A DNA stretch of 64,000 bases, taken from Gemmatimonadota bacterium. GTDB taxonomy: Bacteria > Gemmatimonadota > Gemmatimonadetes > Gemmatimonadales > Gemmatimonadaceae. Where the stretch lies: assembly GCA_016714015.1 (NCBI GenBank), contig JADJNZ010000005.1, positions 372,001 to 436,000 on the forward strand. Reading direction: 5' to 3'. A program made the position numbers and the translations under genes. Below are positions 25,671-33,269 of the stretch, in pieces. Within the stretch, counting starts at the first letter, position 1. Each line of letters begins with the position of its first letter. Below the pieces are notes generated by a model. That model was not told where the DNA came from and did no database searches. It was given only the letters and a program-made list of their open reading frames with translations.

Positions 25671-26459
25671 CTAGAGCAGCGCGCGAATCCATCCTCCGTC
25701 CACCGCGATGCTCTGCGCGGTGATGTAGCTGGCCCGTTCCGACGCGAGGAAGGCCGCGAGCGCCGCGAACTCCGCCGGCTCGCCCACGCGCCCCATCGGG
25801 ATCTGCTGCTCCCACGCGTCGAACGCCTGCGCGCGGGTGATCCCCTTCGCCTTCGCGTTGTGCTCGGCGAGCCCATCGAGCCGCTCGGTGCGCGTGTAAC
25901 CCGGCAGCAGGTTGTTCACCGTCACGCCGAAGGGCGCGACCTCGTTCGCCAGCGTGCGCGCGAAGCCCGTGACCGCGGCGCGGACGCTGTTGGAGAGGAT
26001 CAGCCCATCCACCGGCTGCTTCACCGCGATCGACGTGACGTTGAGGATGCGGCCCCACTGCCGTTCCTTCATCCCCGGGAGCACGCCGCGCACGAGATTG
26101 ACGACGCTGTCGAGGTTGAGTGCGACGGCCTTCGCCCACGCCTCGGGCGCGTGCGACTCGAACGGACCCGGCGGCGGGCCGCCCGCGTTGGTGACCAGCA
26201 CGTCGATCCGCCCGAAGCGCGCGAGCACCTCGCCCACCGCGCGCGTCACGTCCGCGGGGACCGAGACGTCGGCGACGGTGGCGAACGTCTCCACCCCATG
26301 CGCCGCCGCGATCGCCGCGGCGACCTCATGGATGCGCTCGGTGCGCGCGCAGACGGCCACGCGCGCACCCTCGCGCGCGAGCTCCTCGGCGATCGCGCGC
26401 CCGAGTCCCTGCGAGGCGGCCGCGACGAAGGCGACGCGGCCGCGGAGTCCGAGATCCAT
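25671..26459 (-). CDS. SDR-family oxidoreductase with altered YxxxK motif
   Basis: A 262-residue Rossmann protein. The cofactor loop is AAASQGLGRAIAE (14-26), the NAG motif is VLVTNAGGPPPGP, and the catalytic Ser is in LNVTSIAVKQP. Where classical SDRs have YxxxK this protein has LSNSVRAAV, that is Ser in place of Tyr and Arg in place of Lys. The C-terminal half (VTVNNLLPGYTRTERLDG, ITAQSIAVDGGW) is typical of FabG-like enzymes. This replacement recurs, as I recall, in a defined SDR subfamily, so it may be functional by another mechanism. It is two bases downstream of a cupin gene. Confidence 0.8.
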   Translation of the reverse strand: MDLGLRGRVAFVAAASQGLGRAIAEELAREGARVAVCARTERIHEVAAAIAAAHGVETFATVADVSVPADVTRAVGEVLARFGRIDVLVTNAGGPPPGPFESHAPEAWAKAVALNLDSVVNLVRGVLPGMKERQWGRILNVTSIAVKQPVDGLILSNSVRAAVTGFARTLANEVAPFGVTVNNLLPGYTRTERLDGLAEHNAKAKGITRAQAFDAWEQQIPMGRVGEPAEFAALAAFLASERASYITAQSIAVDGGWIRALL

Positions 26460-26461
26460 CG

Positions 26462-26836
26462 CTACTTCTTGTGGAAGTAGTTGTCGGTGTGGTTCAGCCA
26501 GTCCTCGCGGGGCGGGTTGAAGATGTCCACGTCGAGCGTGTCCTCGAGCGCCTCCGCCTTGTGCCACACGTTGGACGGGATGTGCAGCACCTCGCCCGCC
26601 ATCACGTCGATCACCTCGGCGCCGTCATCGCCCATGTAGAAGCGGAGACCGCCCTCGAGGATGTACGTGAACTGCTCGTTGTGGTGCTGGTGCTTGGGCA
26701 CGATCGCCCCCTTCTTCAGGAACACCTGCGCGAGCATCATGCCCTGGCCGGTGACGAGCTTCCGCGAGATCTGGTCGGTGACCGTCTCGAGCGGGACCTC
26801 GCTCCAGCGCTTGTACTGGTGGGTGGGAGTGGTCAT
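26462..26836 (-). CDS. Single-domain cupin
   Basis: A 124-residue beta-barrel protein with both cupin motifs: PKHQHHNEQFTYILEG (motif 1, metal-binding His/His/Glu) and the second motif with HIPSNVWHKAEAL (His). It starts at ATG 26836. Similar small cupins bind a divalent metal and act as isomerases or dioxygenases of sugar or keto-acid derivatives; the substrate is not deducible. It is co-directional with the SDR (two-base gap) and probably shares its pathway. Confidence 0.8.
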   Translation of the reverse strand: MTTPTHQYKRWSEVPLETVTDQISRKLVTGQGMMLAQVFLKKGAIVPKHQHHNEQFTYILEGGLRFYMGDDGAEVIDVMAGEVLHIPSNVWHKAEALEDTLDVDIFNPPREDWLNHTDNYFHKK

Positions 26837-26891
26837 GCGCCGAATGTAGCCCATCCGGCCACGCGCCACATCCCACCCACCGACCCGCACC

Positions 26892-27602
26892 TCACCGCAT
26901 GAGCGTGAACACGAAGGACTGCTGCACGAGCTGCCGCACCTTCCGCCCCCGCCACTCGGCCGGCCGGAACCGCGTCGCCAACACCGCCTGTCGCACGGCC
27001 GGCTCGAAGAGCGCATGCGCCGACTCCACCACGCGGACCGACGCGGGCTCGACGCGGCCGAGCGAGTCCACCACGTAGGCCACGATCACCTGCCCCTCCA
27101 CGCGCTGCGTGCGCAGCAGGTCGGGGTAGCGCGGCTCGCGCTGGCGGCCCAGCGGACGCGCGGCCTTCTCGACCTCGTCGGCGAAGTACGGCTCGTTCCC
27201 GGTACCGACCGTCCCATCGAACGCGGTGGAGTCGGTGCCGCCGTCACCGCCGAGGCTCGGCACCTGGAAGACCGGCTCGCCCGTGGTCGGCGTGGCGGGG
27301 TCCTGCGGCACGACGCCGTCAGGCACCTCCACCGGCGCGACGACCACCGGGCCGGGGACCTGCGGAGCATCGGGCGCGACCGGCGGCGTCGGACGCCGCG
27401 GCGCGCTCGGCTTCGCGGGCTCCGGACGCGGCGGCACGAAGATGATGTCCTCGATGATGGTCGCGTCGGGGGACGGCTGGACCATGGTGGCGGTGCCCGC
27501 CACCGCCGACCCGACGATCGTCGCGTGCACGACGAGGGACAGGATGGCCGCCGAGCGCGTGCGGGTCCGCTGCGGCCGCGATTCGAGCAACTGTCTCAGC
27601 AT
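26892..27602 (-). CDS. tonB: TonB-like energy transducer
   Basis: A 236-residue protein with an N-terminal anchor (SAAILSLVVHATIVGSAVAG, about 15-35), a Pro-rich periplasmic spacer (EPAKPSAPRRPTPPVAPD and following) and a TonB C-terminal domain of the TonB_C type (REPRYPDLLRTQRVEGQV, then a terminal FRPAEWRGRKVRQLVQQSF). It would transmit the proton-motive force to outer-membrane receptors. ATG 27602 is preceded by GAGGA at the right distance. No ExbB/ExbD or receptor gene is adjacent. Confidence 0.85.
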   Translation of the reverse strand: MLRQLLESRPQRTRTRSAAILSLVVHATIVGSAVAGTATMVQPSPDATIIEDIIFVPPRPEPAKPSAPRRPTPPVAPDAPQVPGPVVVAPVEVPDGVVPQDPATPTTGEPVFQVPSLGGDGGTDSTAFDGTVGTGNEPYFADEVEKAARPLGRQREPRYPDLLRTQRVEGQVIVAYVVDSLGRVEPASVRVVESAHALFEPAVRQAVLATRFRPAEWRGRKVRQLVQQSFVFTLMR

Positions 27603-27823
27603 GGTTCCTCCGAGGGTCTGGGCGCGCGACGGGAGGTCCGTCGTGCCTCTCGAGGAGCACGCTAGCATCGCCACCCTTCGCCACCATGACGGCCGGATGA
27701 AGCTTCGCTCACGCCCACATTAGGACTTGATGTCACTCTGTGGCGGGTGAGTGGCGCCACCGGGCGGACCGCCATTGCTTAGGTCTCAGACAGTGGAGCT
27801 GAACGCATCACCTCGGAGGCAAC
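27603..27823. promoter_or_regulatory. Divergent intergenic region
   Basis: The 221 bases between the tonB-like gene and the kinase gene hold both promoters. A relatively AT-rich stretch around 27716-27735 (ACATTAGGACTTGATGTCAC) is the likeliest promoter core toward the kinase; TTGATG could be a -35 but no clear -10 follows. No hairpin or small ORF stands out. Confidence 0.35.
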
Positions 27824-28609
27824 GTGCTGAATGACATGGTGGGAGTGGCTCGCGAGATCCGCGGCGAACGCGAGCGGACCGATCGGTATCACACGGCGCT
27901 CTCGGCCTCCGAGACGATGCGTCGCCTCACGGTGCACGACCTCGGGAATCCGCTCGCCACGATGATGCTCGCCACCGACCTGCTGCGGACCGAGGAGCTC
28001 CCGTCGGTGCAGCGCCGGCGTGTGGACCTGATCGGCGCGGCGGCGGAGCGGATGGAGAGCATGATCGACACGCTCTCGCGCTTCAGCGAGCTCGAGCGCG
28101 GCGGGCTCGTCACGTCGTCGGAGCTGGACGATCCCGCCGAGGCCATCGAGCAAGCCGTCGCAGCGCAGGCGCTCATCGCCAAGTCGCGCAACCTCCAGTT
28201 GGCGATGCATCTCCCGAGCGACGCGCTGCGCGTGCGCCTCGATCATCGGCTCCTGCGCCGCATCGTGGACAACCTGCTCGCCAACGCGATCCGGCGCGCC
28301 CCGCGCGAGAGCGCGATCGTCGTGCGGCTCGAGGCGGAAGGGCCCGCGATGCTCGCGGTGACGGTCGCCGACGCCGGCGTGGACTTCGAGCCGGCGCTCT
28401 ACGCGCGCTACGACACGCCGCTCGACTGGACCGATGCGAGCGCTGCCGCGAGCGACTCCGGATTGAGTCTCGCCTTCACCGCGCTCGCGTCGCAGGCGCT
28501 GGGCGGCTCGCTCACGCTGGGCCGCAACGCCGCCCATGGCTGCTTCGTTCGCGTGACGATCCCCATCGCGGCCGAACAGCCCTGGCCGGCGGGCGTCCTC
28601 CGCTCCTAG
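27824..28609 (+). CDS. Small sensor-less histidine kinase-like protein
   Basis: A 261-residue protein with a HisKA dimerisation helix carrying the phosphoacceptor (LTVHDLGNPLATMM, His 38) and a HATPase_c domain from about 110. The N box is seen in RIVDNLLANAIRRAP. The G1 box is degenerate: VADAGVDFEPALY lacks the DxGxG pattern. The second Gly-rich box is DSGLSLAFTALASQALGG. There is no transmembrane or PAS domain, so input must come from another protein. The start is GTG 27824. Reduced kinase activity is possible given the weak G1 box. Its stop overlaps the convergent gene by four bases. Confidence 0.7.
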   Translation: MLNDMVGVAREIRGERERTDRYHTALSASETMRRLTVHDLGNPLATMMLATDLLRTEELPSVQRRRVDLIGAAAERMESMIDTLSRFSELERGGLVTSSELDDPAEAIEQAVAAQALIAKSRNLQLAMHLPSDALRVRLDHRLLRRIVDNLLANAIRRAPRESAIVVRLEAEGPAMLAVTVADAGVDFEPALYARYDTPLDWTDASAAASDSGLSLAFTALASQALGGSLTLGRNAAHGCFVRVTIPIAAEQPWPAGVLRS

Positions 28610-30297
28610 CGCGCCGCGCGCACGGCGCGCGCGAGCGCGTCCCAGAGCAGGGGCAGGCGCGCCGCGGCGCGCGCGAAGTCGCGTTCCTGCGCGCCGCCCT
28701 TCAATGCCACGAGTGCCCACAGCGCGGCACGATCCGACGATGACCACCGCGCGATGCGCGGCGCGAGCGCGAGGAGCAACGGCACGAGGTGCATCGCGCC
28801 GAGCCGCTCCGCGCGCGTGAGGGGCGCCGCGCCCCCGCCGCATCGCGACTTCAGCGCGCGCGCCTCATTCTCGAGCCAACCGGCGCGCTCGCCCGCGGTC
28901 ACACCCGACAGCGCGTGCGTGGCGAGCCGTCCGGCGTCGATCAGCAGGCGCTCGGGGAGCGGACCATCGCCCGTCGCGTCTGGCAGCGTGAGGATCACGT
29001 CGTCGCTCGCGAGCGCGCGCAGCGTCCGCACGCTCGAGCGGTGCGTCCGGTCCGCGGCGATCGCCGTCCGTTCGCGCGCCGCGAGCGTCGCGAGCCGCGG
29101 GGACTGCGGCCGGAAGCCCAGCCGGTCGTAGAACCAGTACGCGCCGGACGCGATCGCCTCGTCATTCCCTGCGCCGAACTGGTACGGGTTCACGACGAAC
29201 CGTGTCACGCCGAAGAGGGTGCGGAACGCGCGCAGCGCCTGCGCGAACAGGAACGGCGCCTCGCTCCGCCGGAAGCTCTCGAAGACGTTCGCTCCCGTGT
29301 TGGCCTGCGCGCCGAACGGCGTGACCCCGCCGTAGCCGATGGGCACGCCGTTGGAGAACATGACGTAGCCGTAGTTGGCTTCGAGCGCCGAGCGGTCCTC
29401 GCGCGCGGCGCCGAGGAGGCAGAGCGTGACGCCCTCGCCGAGCGGCGCGAGGATGATCTCGGCGTGGTTCGCGTAGATGGTGGGGAAGACCTCGCGCGTG
29501 CGCGAGAGGAGCGCGGCGAGCGCGGCGTCGTGCCAACGCGCCGCTTCCGCGCCGTGCGCGCGACGGATCCCCGGCAGCGGCGTCGCGATGAGCGCGACGG
29601 GATCCCGCGGCAGCGCGCGGAACCCGTGGCGGAGCACCGGACGCACGTCGAGATGGCCGCGCGAGCTCGACCGCGGCGAGTCGCCGATGCTCCAGCGGAG
29701 CGGCGGGGCGGCGTCGTCGTACAGCGTGCGGAGCAGCGCGGCATCACCGGCCCCGGGGTCGCGCAGGAGCCAGCGTGCCATCGCGCGCCCCGCCCCCGGT
29801 GCCTCCGGGCCGCGCACGCCCGACGCCTCGGCGAGCCAGTCGAGCGTGGAGACCTCGGTCGAATCGAAGCGGTCCTGTTCGACCGGCGTCAGCTGCGCGC
29901 GCAGCAGCGGATCGATCGCCTCGGCGTCCGCCGGACGCTCCCAGGCGAAGGCGACATCCTCGTCGTGTGCCGCGAGCCAGCGTGCGGCACCATACATGAA
30001 CGTGTGACTCGTCACCGTGCCGGCGATCCCCGAGTCGGCCAGCGCGTCGCGCTGTCGCGCGGGGAGCGCCCGTACGCGCGTCGCGATCCGCGCGAGCGCG
30101 GCGCGGGCGAGGCGGAGGTTCGTCGCGGTGTCAGGGAAGGCGGCGACGAAGAGGAGCTCGTCGTGCCAGGCAGCGAGCGCGTCGGCGCGCGTCCATCGTG
30201 TCCGGGCGAGCGCGCGCAGCAGTGCGCCGCGCTCGCGCGCGCTCGCCGGCCCGAACGTCCCGCGCAGCGCGTGGAGTCGTTCGAGCCGGGCGTCCAT
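28606..30297 (-). CDS. Large protein with GNAT-like C-terminal region, function unknown
   Basis: A 563-residue cytoplasmic protein without signal or TM segments. The N-terminal 150 residues are Ala/Arg-rich helices. From about 280 a more conserved part appears: EANYGYVMFSNGVPIGYGG, then ANTGANVFESFRRSEAPF, FVVNPYQFGAGNDEAIASGA and YWFYDRLGFRPQSP. The run from VPIGYGG to FYDRLGF resembles a GNAT acetyltransferase core (strand, pyrophosphate-binding helix, and terminal YxxxGF). I cannot confirm the CoA loop. It lies four bases from the proline dehydrogenase gene, same strand, so may be co-transcribed with it. Confidence 0.6.
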   Translation of the reverse strand: MDARLERLHALRGTFGPASARERGALLRALARTRWTRADALAAWHDELLFVAAFPDTATNLRLARAALARIATRVRALPARQRDALADSGIAGTVTSHTFMYGAARWLAAHDEDVAFAWERPADAEAIDPLLRAQLTPVEQDRFDSTEVSTLDWLAEASGVRGPEAPGAGRAMARWLLRDPGAGDAALLRTLYDDAAPPLRWSIGDSPRSSSRGHLDVRPVLRHGFRALPRDPVALIATPLPGIRRAHGAEAARWHDAALAALLSRTREVFPTIYANHAEIILAPLGEGVTLCLLGAAREDRSALEANYGYVMFSNGVPIGYGGVTPFGAQANTGANVFESFRRSEAPFLFAQALRAFRTLFGVTRFVVNPYQFGAGNDEAIASGAYWFYDRLGFRPQSPRLATLAARERTAIAADRTHRSSVRTLRALASDDVILTLPDATGDGPLPERLLIDAGRLATHALSGVTAGERAGWLENEARALKSRCGGGAAPLTRAERLGAMHLVPLLLALAPRIARWSSSDRAALWALVALKGGAQERDFARAAARLPLLWDALARAVRAAR

Positions 30298-30301
30298 CAG
30301 G

Positions 30302-31228
30302 TCAGCCGAAGAACGACTTCGCGACGAACAGCACGTTCGCCGGCCGCTCGGCGAGGCGGCGCATGTACCAGCGGAACCAGGCGTTGCCGTAGCTGATGAG
30401 CGTCGCGACCGCGTGCCCCTCGCGACGGAAGCGCGCCTGCTCCTTCTCGCGGATGCCGTAGAGCATGTGGATCTCGTACTTGCCCTTGGCGAGACCGATG
30501 CCGTCCGCATACGCGGCGAGGCGGCCGAGGAGCGGGATGTCGTGCGTGCCGAGGATCGGCGTGCACTCGCCCGTCTTCGCCCAGTCGAGCATGGTGCGCG
30601 AGATCGCCTCGTAGGCCGCGTCGGTGTCGGACTTCTTGGGGAAGGCGACCGTCGCCGGCTCGGCGTACGCGCCCTTCACGAGACGGATCACCGGCTTGAG
30701 CGGGCGCAGGCGCTCGAGGTCCTTCGGGGTGCGGAACAGGTACGCCTGGAGCGCGAGCCCGCTCGACGGGTGCTTCCGCTTCACGGCCTCGTACAGCGCG
30801 AGCGTCCGATCGACATAGGTATTGTCCTCCATGTCGATCCAGAGCGCCGATCCCACCGACTCGGCCTTCGCAGCGAGCGCGAGGCAGTGCTCGAGGCACT
30901 TCGCCTCGGACTGGTCGAGGCCCAGCTGCGTGGGCTTGATGCTCACATGCGCCGGCAGCTTGCGCGCGGCGAGCTGGTCGAAGAACCACAGGTAGTGGTC
31001 GCGGACCGCATCGGCTTCGGCGAGGGTCGTGATCGCCTCGCCGAGCTTCGTGTAGAGGAGGGTGCGCCCGTCCTTGATGAGGGCGGCGCCGGCGTCGAGG
31101 GCGTCTTCCGGACGCTCGCCGGGCATGAACGCCTTGGTGGCGCGCTTCACCACGCGGCTCTTCAGGGCGAAATCGTTCAGGGCCTGGCTCTGTGCCGCGG
31201 CGAGGAGGATCGAACGGCCGATGGACAT
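30302..31228 (-). CDS. putA: Proline dehydrogenase
   Basis: A 308-residue monofunctional FAD enzyme of the proline dehydrogenase family, oxidising proline to pyrroline-5-carboxylate. Motifs are LGEAITTLAEADAV, HVSIKPTQLGL (strand with FAD contact Lys), WIDMEDNTYVDRTL, LQAYLFRTPKDLE, RLVKGAYAEPATVAFPKK and the C-terminal YGNAWFRWYMRRLAERPAN. The last motif with its paired Arg is the proline carboxylate site. Length agrees with the Bacillus and Thermus short forms. The degenerate ALDH at 2176 is related to the partner P5C dehydrogenase but lacks catalysis, so the second step must be encoded elsewhere. Confidence 0.9.
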   Translation of the reverse strand: MSIGRSILLAAAQSQALNDFALKSRVVKRATKAFMPGERPEDALDAGAALIKDGRTLLYTKLGEAITTLAEADAVRDHYLWFFDQLAARKLPAHVSIKPTQLGLDQSEAKCLEHCLALAAKAESVGSALWIDMEDNTYVDRTLALYEAVKRKHPSSGLALQAYLFRTPKDLERLRPLKPVIRLVKGAYAEPATVAFPKKSDTDAAYEAISRTMLDWAKTGECTPILGTHDIPLLGRLAAYADGIGLAKGKYEIHMLYGIREKEQARFRREGHAVATLISYGNAWFRWYMRRLAERPANVLFVAKSFFG

Positions 31229-31301
31229 GGTCGGGGGGAGTGCGTGGGACGGAGCGGACGAACCGGCCCGCCGCCCCGTCCTGAAAAGTATCGACTGCGG
31301 C

Positions 31302-31317
31302 CCGCTCGCGAGAGCGG
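31302..31317 (-). terminator. Short hairpin with GCGA loop
   Basis: CCGCTC-GCGA-GAGCGG forms a 6-bp stem with a GNRA tetraloop four bases after the stop of the membrane 4Fe-4S gene. It may end that transcript before the proline dehydrogenase promoter; the region 31229-31301 is otherwise featureless apart from an AT-rich GAAAAGTAT. Confidence 0.5.
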
Positions 31318-31321
31318 ACGA

Positions 31322-32296
31322 TCAGGCGGGCGTGGCGTCCTGCCGCAGCGTCCGCCAGGTCCAGGCGGCGATGCCCAGCAGCGCCACGGTCCGGATGACC
31401 GGGACGGTCATCGGCGGCAGCGCGAGGTTCCGGGTGATGACCACCGCCGTATACCAATAGTAGAGCGCGCCGCTCAGGGCGGCGCACCACGCGATGGCCC
31501 GCATCGGTCGCGCCGCCGTGCCGATCACCAGCGCGCTCACCAGCGCGTAGCTCGCGAGCGAGGCGCCGAGCGTGGTCGCATAGACGCGGACCGCGCTGCC
31601 GAACCCGAGGTCGGGGGTCGCGTAGTACGCGATGATGAACCCCGGGAGCGCCGCGGCGAAGATCCCGAACGGCGTGGAGAGCCAGGTGCGGCCATGGCGC
31701 GGGGCGCCGAGGAGCTGGCGCATCGCCTTGCGATCGGCGAGGTCGATGCAGCCGCGCGGGGTGCAGACGGTGCACGCCCCGCACCGGCCGCGCTCGAGGC
31801 CGAGCACCGGCGCCTGCCCGTACAGCCGCTCCACCGGCAGGACCGGGCAGAGGGCGTTGCAGAAGGCGCTGCGCGACGAATAGACCGCGCCCATCGCCAA
31901 CGCGAGCGCCCCGATGGCGAGGAGCGCGCCGGCGAGCAGCGGGCCGTCGGTGTTCAGGCCGAGATGACGCGCGGGGACGATGACATGGAAGAGCACGAGC
32001 CCGAGCGCGCCGATCACCGCCGTCTCGCGGTCGGTCATGTCGCGGGGCCGGCCGACGCGGTTCCCGAGCGCATTGAGCGTCGAGAGCGGGCAGACCCCGC
32101 GCCAGAGCGCCGGCGTGAGGAAGAAGGTCGCGGGGAGGAGGGGCACGGCGATGTTCCAGAGCGTGCGGAGCGCCGGATCGGGCGCGAGCACGAGGGTCGC
32201 GAGGAGCGCGACGAGCCCGATCATCCCGCCGTGACGCCCGATGGCCCAGAGGCGGGTCGTCTGCGGGTCGAGGTCGAGGACGTGCAGGCGGGCCAT
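31322..32296 (-). CDS. Membrane-bound 4Fe-4S protein (NapH/NosR-like)
   Basis: A 324-residue polytopic membrane protein with cysteine clusters between helices: RGVCPLSTLN, then AFCNALCPVLPVERLYGQ, then RCGACTVCTPRGCIDL. The last is a CxxCxxCxxxxC arrangement that can hold a 4Fe-4S cluster. About seven TM segments flank it. It is a clear paralog of the gene at 54519-55472 (shared VCPL, LCPVLPVE(R/K)LYGQAP and LPGFII(A/G)Y-type blocks). It probably passes electrons between the quinone pool and a periplasmic or cytoplasmic partner; family members occur near denitrification genes. Start taken at ATG 32296. Confidence 0.75.
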   Translation of the reverse strand: MARLHVLDLDPQTTRLWAIGRHGGMIGLVALLATLVLAPDPALRTLWNIAVPLLPATFFLTPALWRGVCPLSTLNALGNRVGRPRDMTDRETAVIGALGLVLFHVIVPARHLGLNTDGPLLAGALLAIGALALAMGAVYSSRSAFCNALCPVLPVERLYGQAPVLGLERGRCGACTVCTPRGCIDLADRKAMRQLLGAPRHGRTWLSTPFGIFAAALPGFIIAYYATPDLGFGSAVRVYATTLGASLASYALVSALVIGTAARPMRAIAWCAALSGALYYWYTAVVITRNLALPPMTVPVIRTVALLGIAAWTWRTLRQDATPA

Positions 32297-32368
32297 GGCC
32301 AAAGATGCGTACAGGCGAGGAGCGCGGTCAAACCGTAAGTTCGGGCATCCTTCCATATGGAGAGCCGG

Positions 32369-33208
32369 ATGCACGCGTCACGGCGGATGCTCGGGTCGGT
32401 CCTCGTTCTCATCAGCGTCGCGACGCTCGGCGCGGCGCAGGCGCCAGGCCCCGGCCCTGCCGGACCCAAGGGCATCGTCCTCGCCGACCTCACCTGGCCG
32501 GAAGCTGAACGGGTGCTCACGCCCGAGGCGCTCGTCGTCATCCCGCTCGGCGCCGAGGCAAAGGAGCACGGGCCGCACCTGCGGCTGGACAACGACTTTC
32601 GGCTGGCGACCTGGTATCGCGACCGCGTGCTCGCGGCCTCGAACGTGATCATGGCCCCGACGGTCAACTACCACTTCTATCCGTCGTTCGTGGAGTACCC
32701 CGGCTCGACGCACCTGCGGTTCGAGACGGCGCGCGACCTCATCGTGGACATCGTGCGGAGCCTCGCGGCGTACGGGCCGCGCCGCTTCTACGTGCTCAAT
32801 ACCGGGGTCTCGACGCTCCGGCCCCTCACCGCGGCGGCGGAGATCCTGGAGGCCGAGGGCATCCGATTCGGCTTCACCGACGTGCTCAAGGCGGGGAGCG
32901 CGGCCGAGGCGCGGGTGCGACAGCAGGTGCGCGGCACCCACGCCGACGAGATGGAGACCTCGATGATGCTCTACATGTACCCGGACCGGGTGGACATGTC
33001 GAAGGCCGTCCGGGACGATTCGCCCCAGGGGGTCGGGGGCCTCTCCCGGGTGCCCAGGACCGCCAAGACCTACTCGCCGAGCGGCGTCTGGGGGGACGCG
33101 ACCCTGGCCACGCGGGAGAAGGGCCGGGTGGTGGTGGAGGCGACGCTGGCCGAGATCCTCGCCGAGATCGAGACCCTCCGGGCGCGGCCGGTGTCGCCGC
33201 GACCGTAG
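32369..33208 (+). CDS. Secreted creatininase-family amidohydrolase
   Basis: A 279-residue exported protein. ATG 32369 follows GGAGAG and yields a signal peptide (RRMLGSVLVLISVATLGAAQ); an in-frame ATG at 32357 would add four residues. The creatininase fold is shown by VVIPLGAEAKEHGPHLRLDND with the metal-binding Glu, His and Asp, and the later HADEMETSMMLYMYP with Glu. The family includes creatininase and enzymes acting on formamides and mycofactocin. A periplasmic form has no assigned substrate. Divergent from the 4Fe-4S gene by 72 bases. Confidence 0.8.
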   Translation: MHASRRMLGSVLVLISVATLGAAQAPGPGPAGPKGIVLADLTWPEAERVLTPEALVVIPLGAEAKEHGPHLRLDNDFRLATWYRDRVLAASNVIMAPTVNYHFYPSFVEYPGSTHLRFETARDLIVDIVRSLAAYGPRRFYVLNTGVSTLRPLTAAAEILEAEGIRFGFTDVLKAGSAAEARVRQQVRGTHADEMETSMMLYMYPDRVDMSKAVRDDSPQGVGGLSRVPRTAKTYSPSGVWGDATLATREKGRVVVEATLAEILAEIETLRARPVSPRP

Positions 33209-33269
33209 CGCCGGCGCACCGGCGCCGCGCCCCCATGGACGCTGTCGGTGCGGCATCACATCGTAGAGG

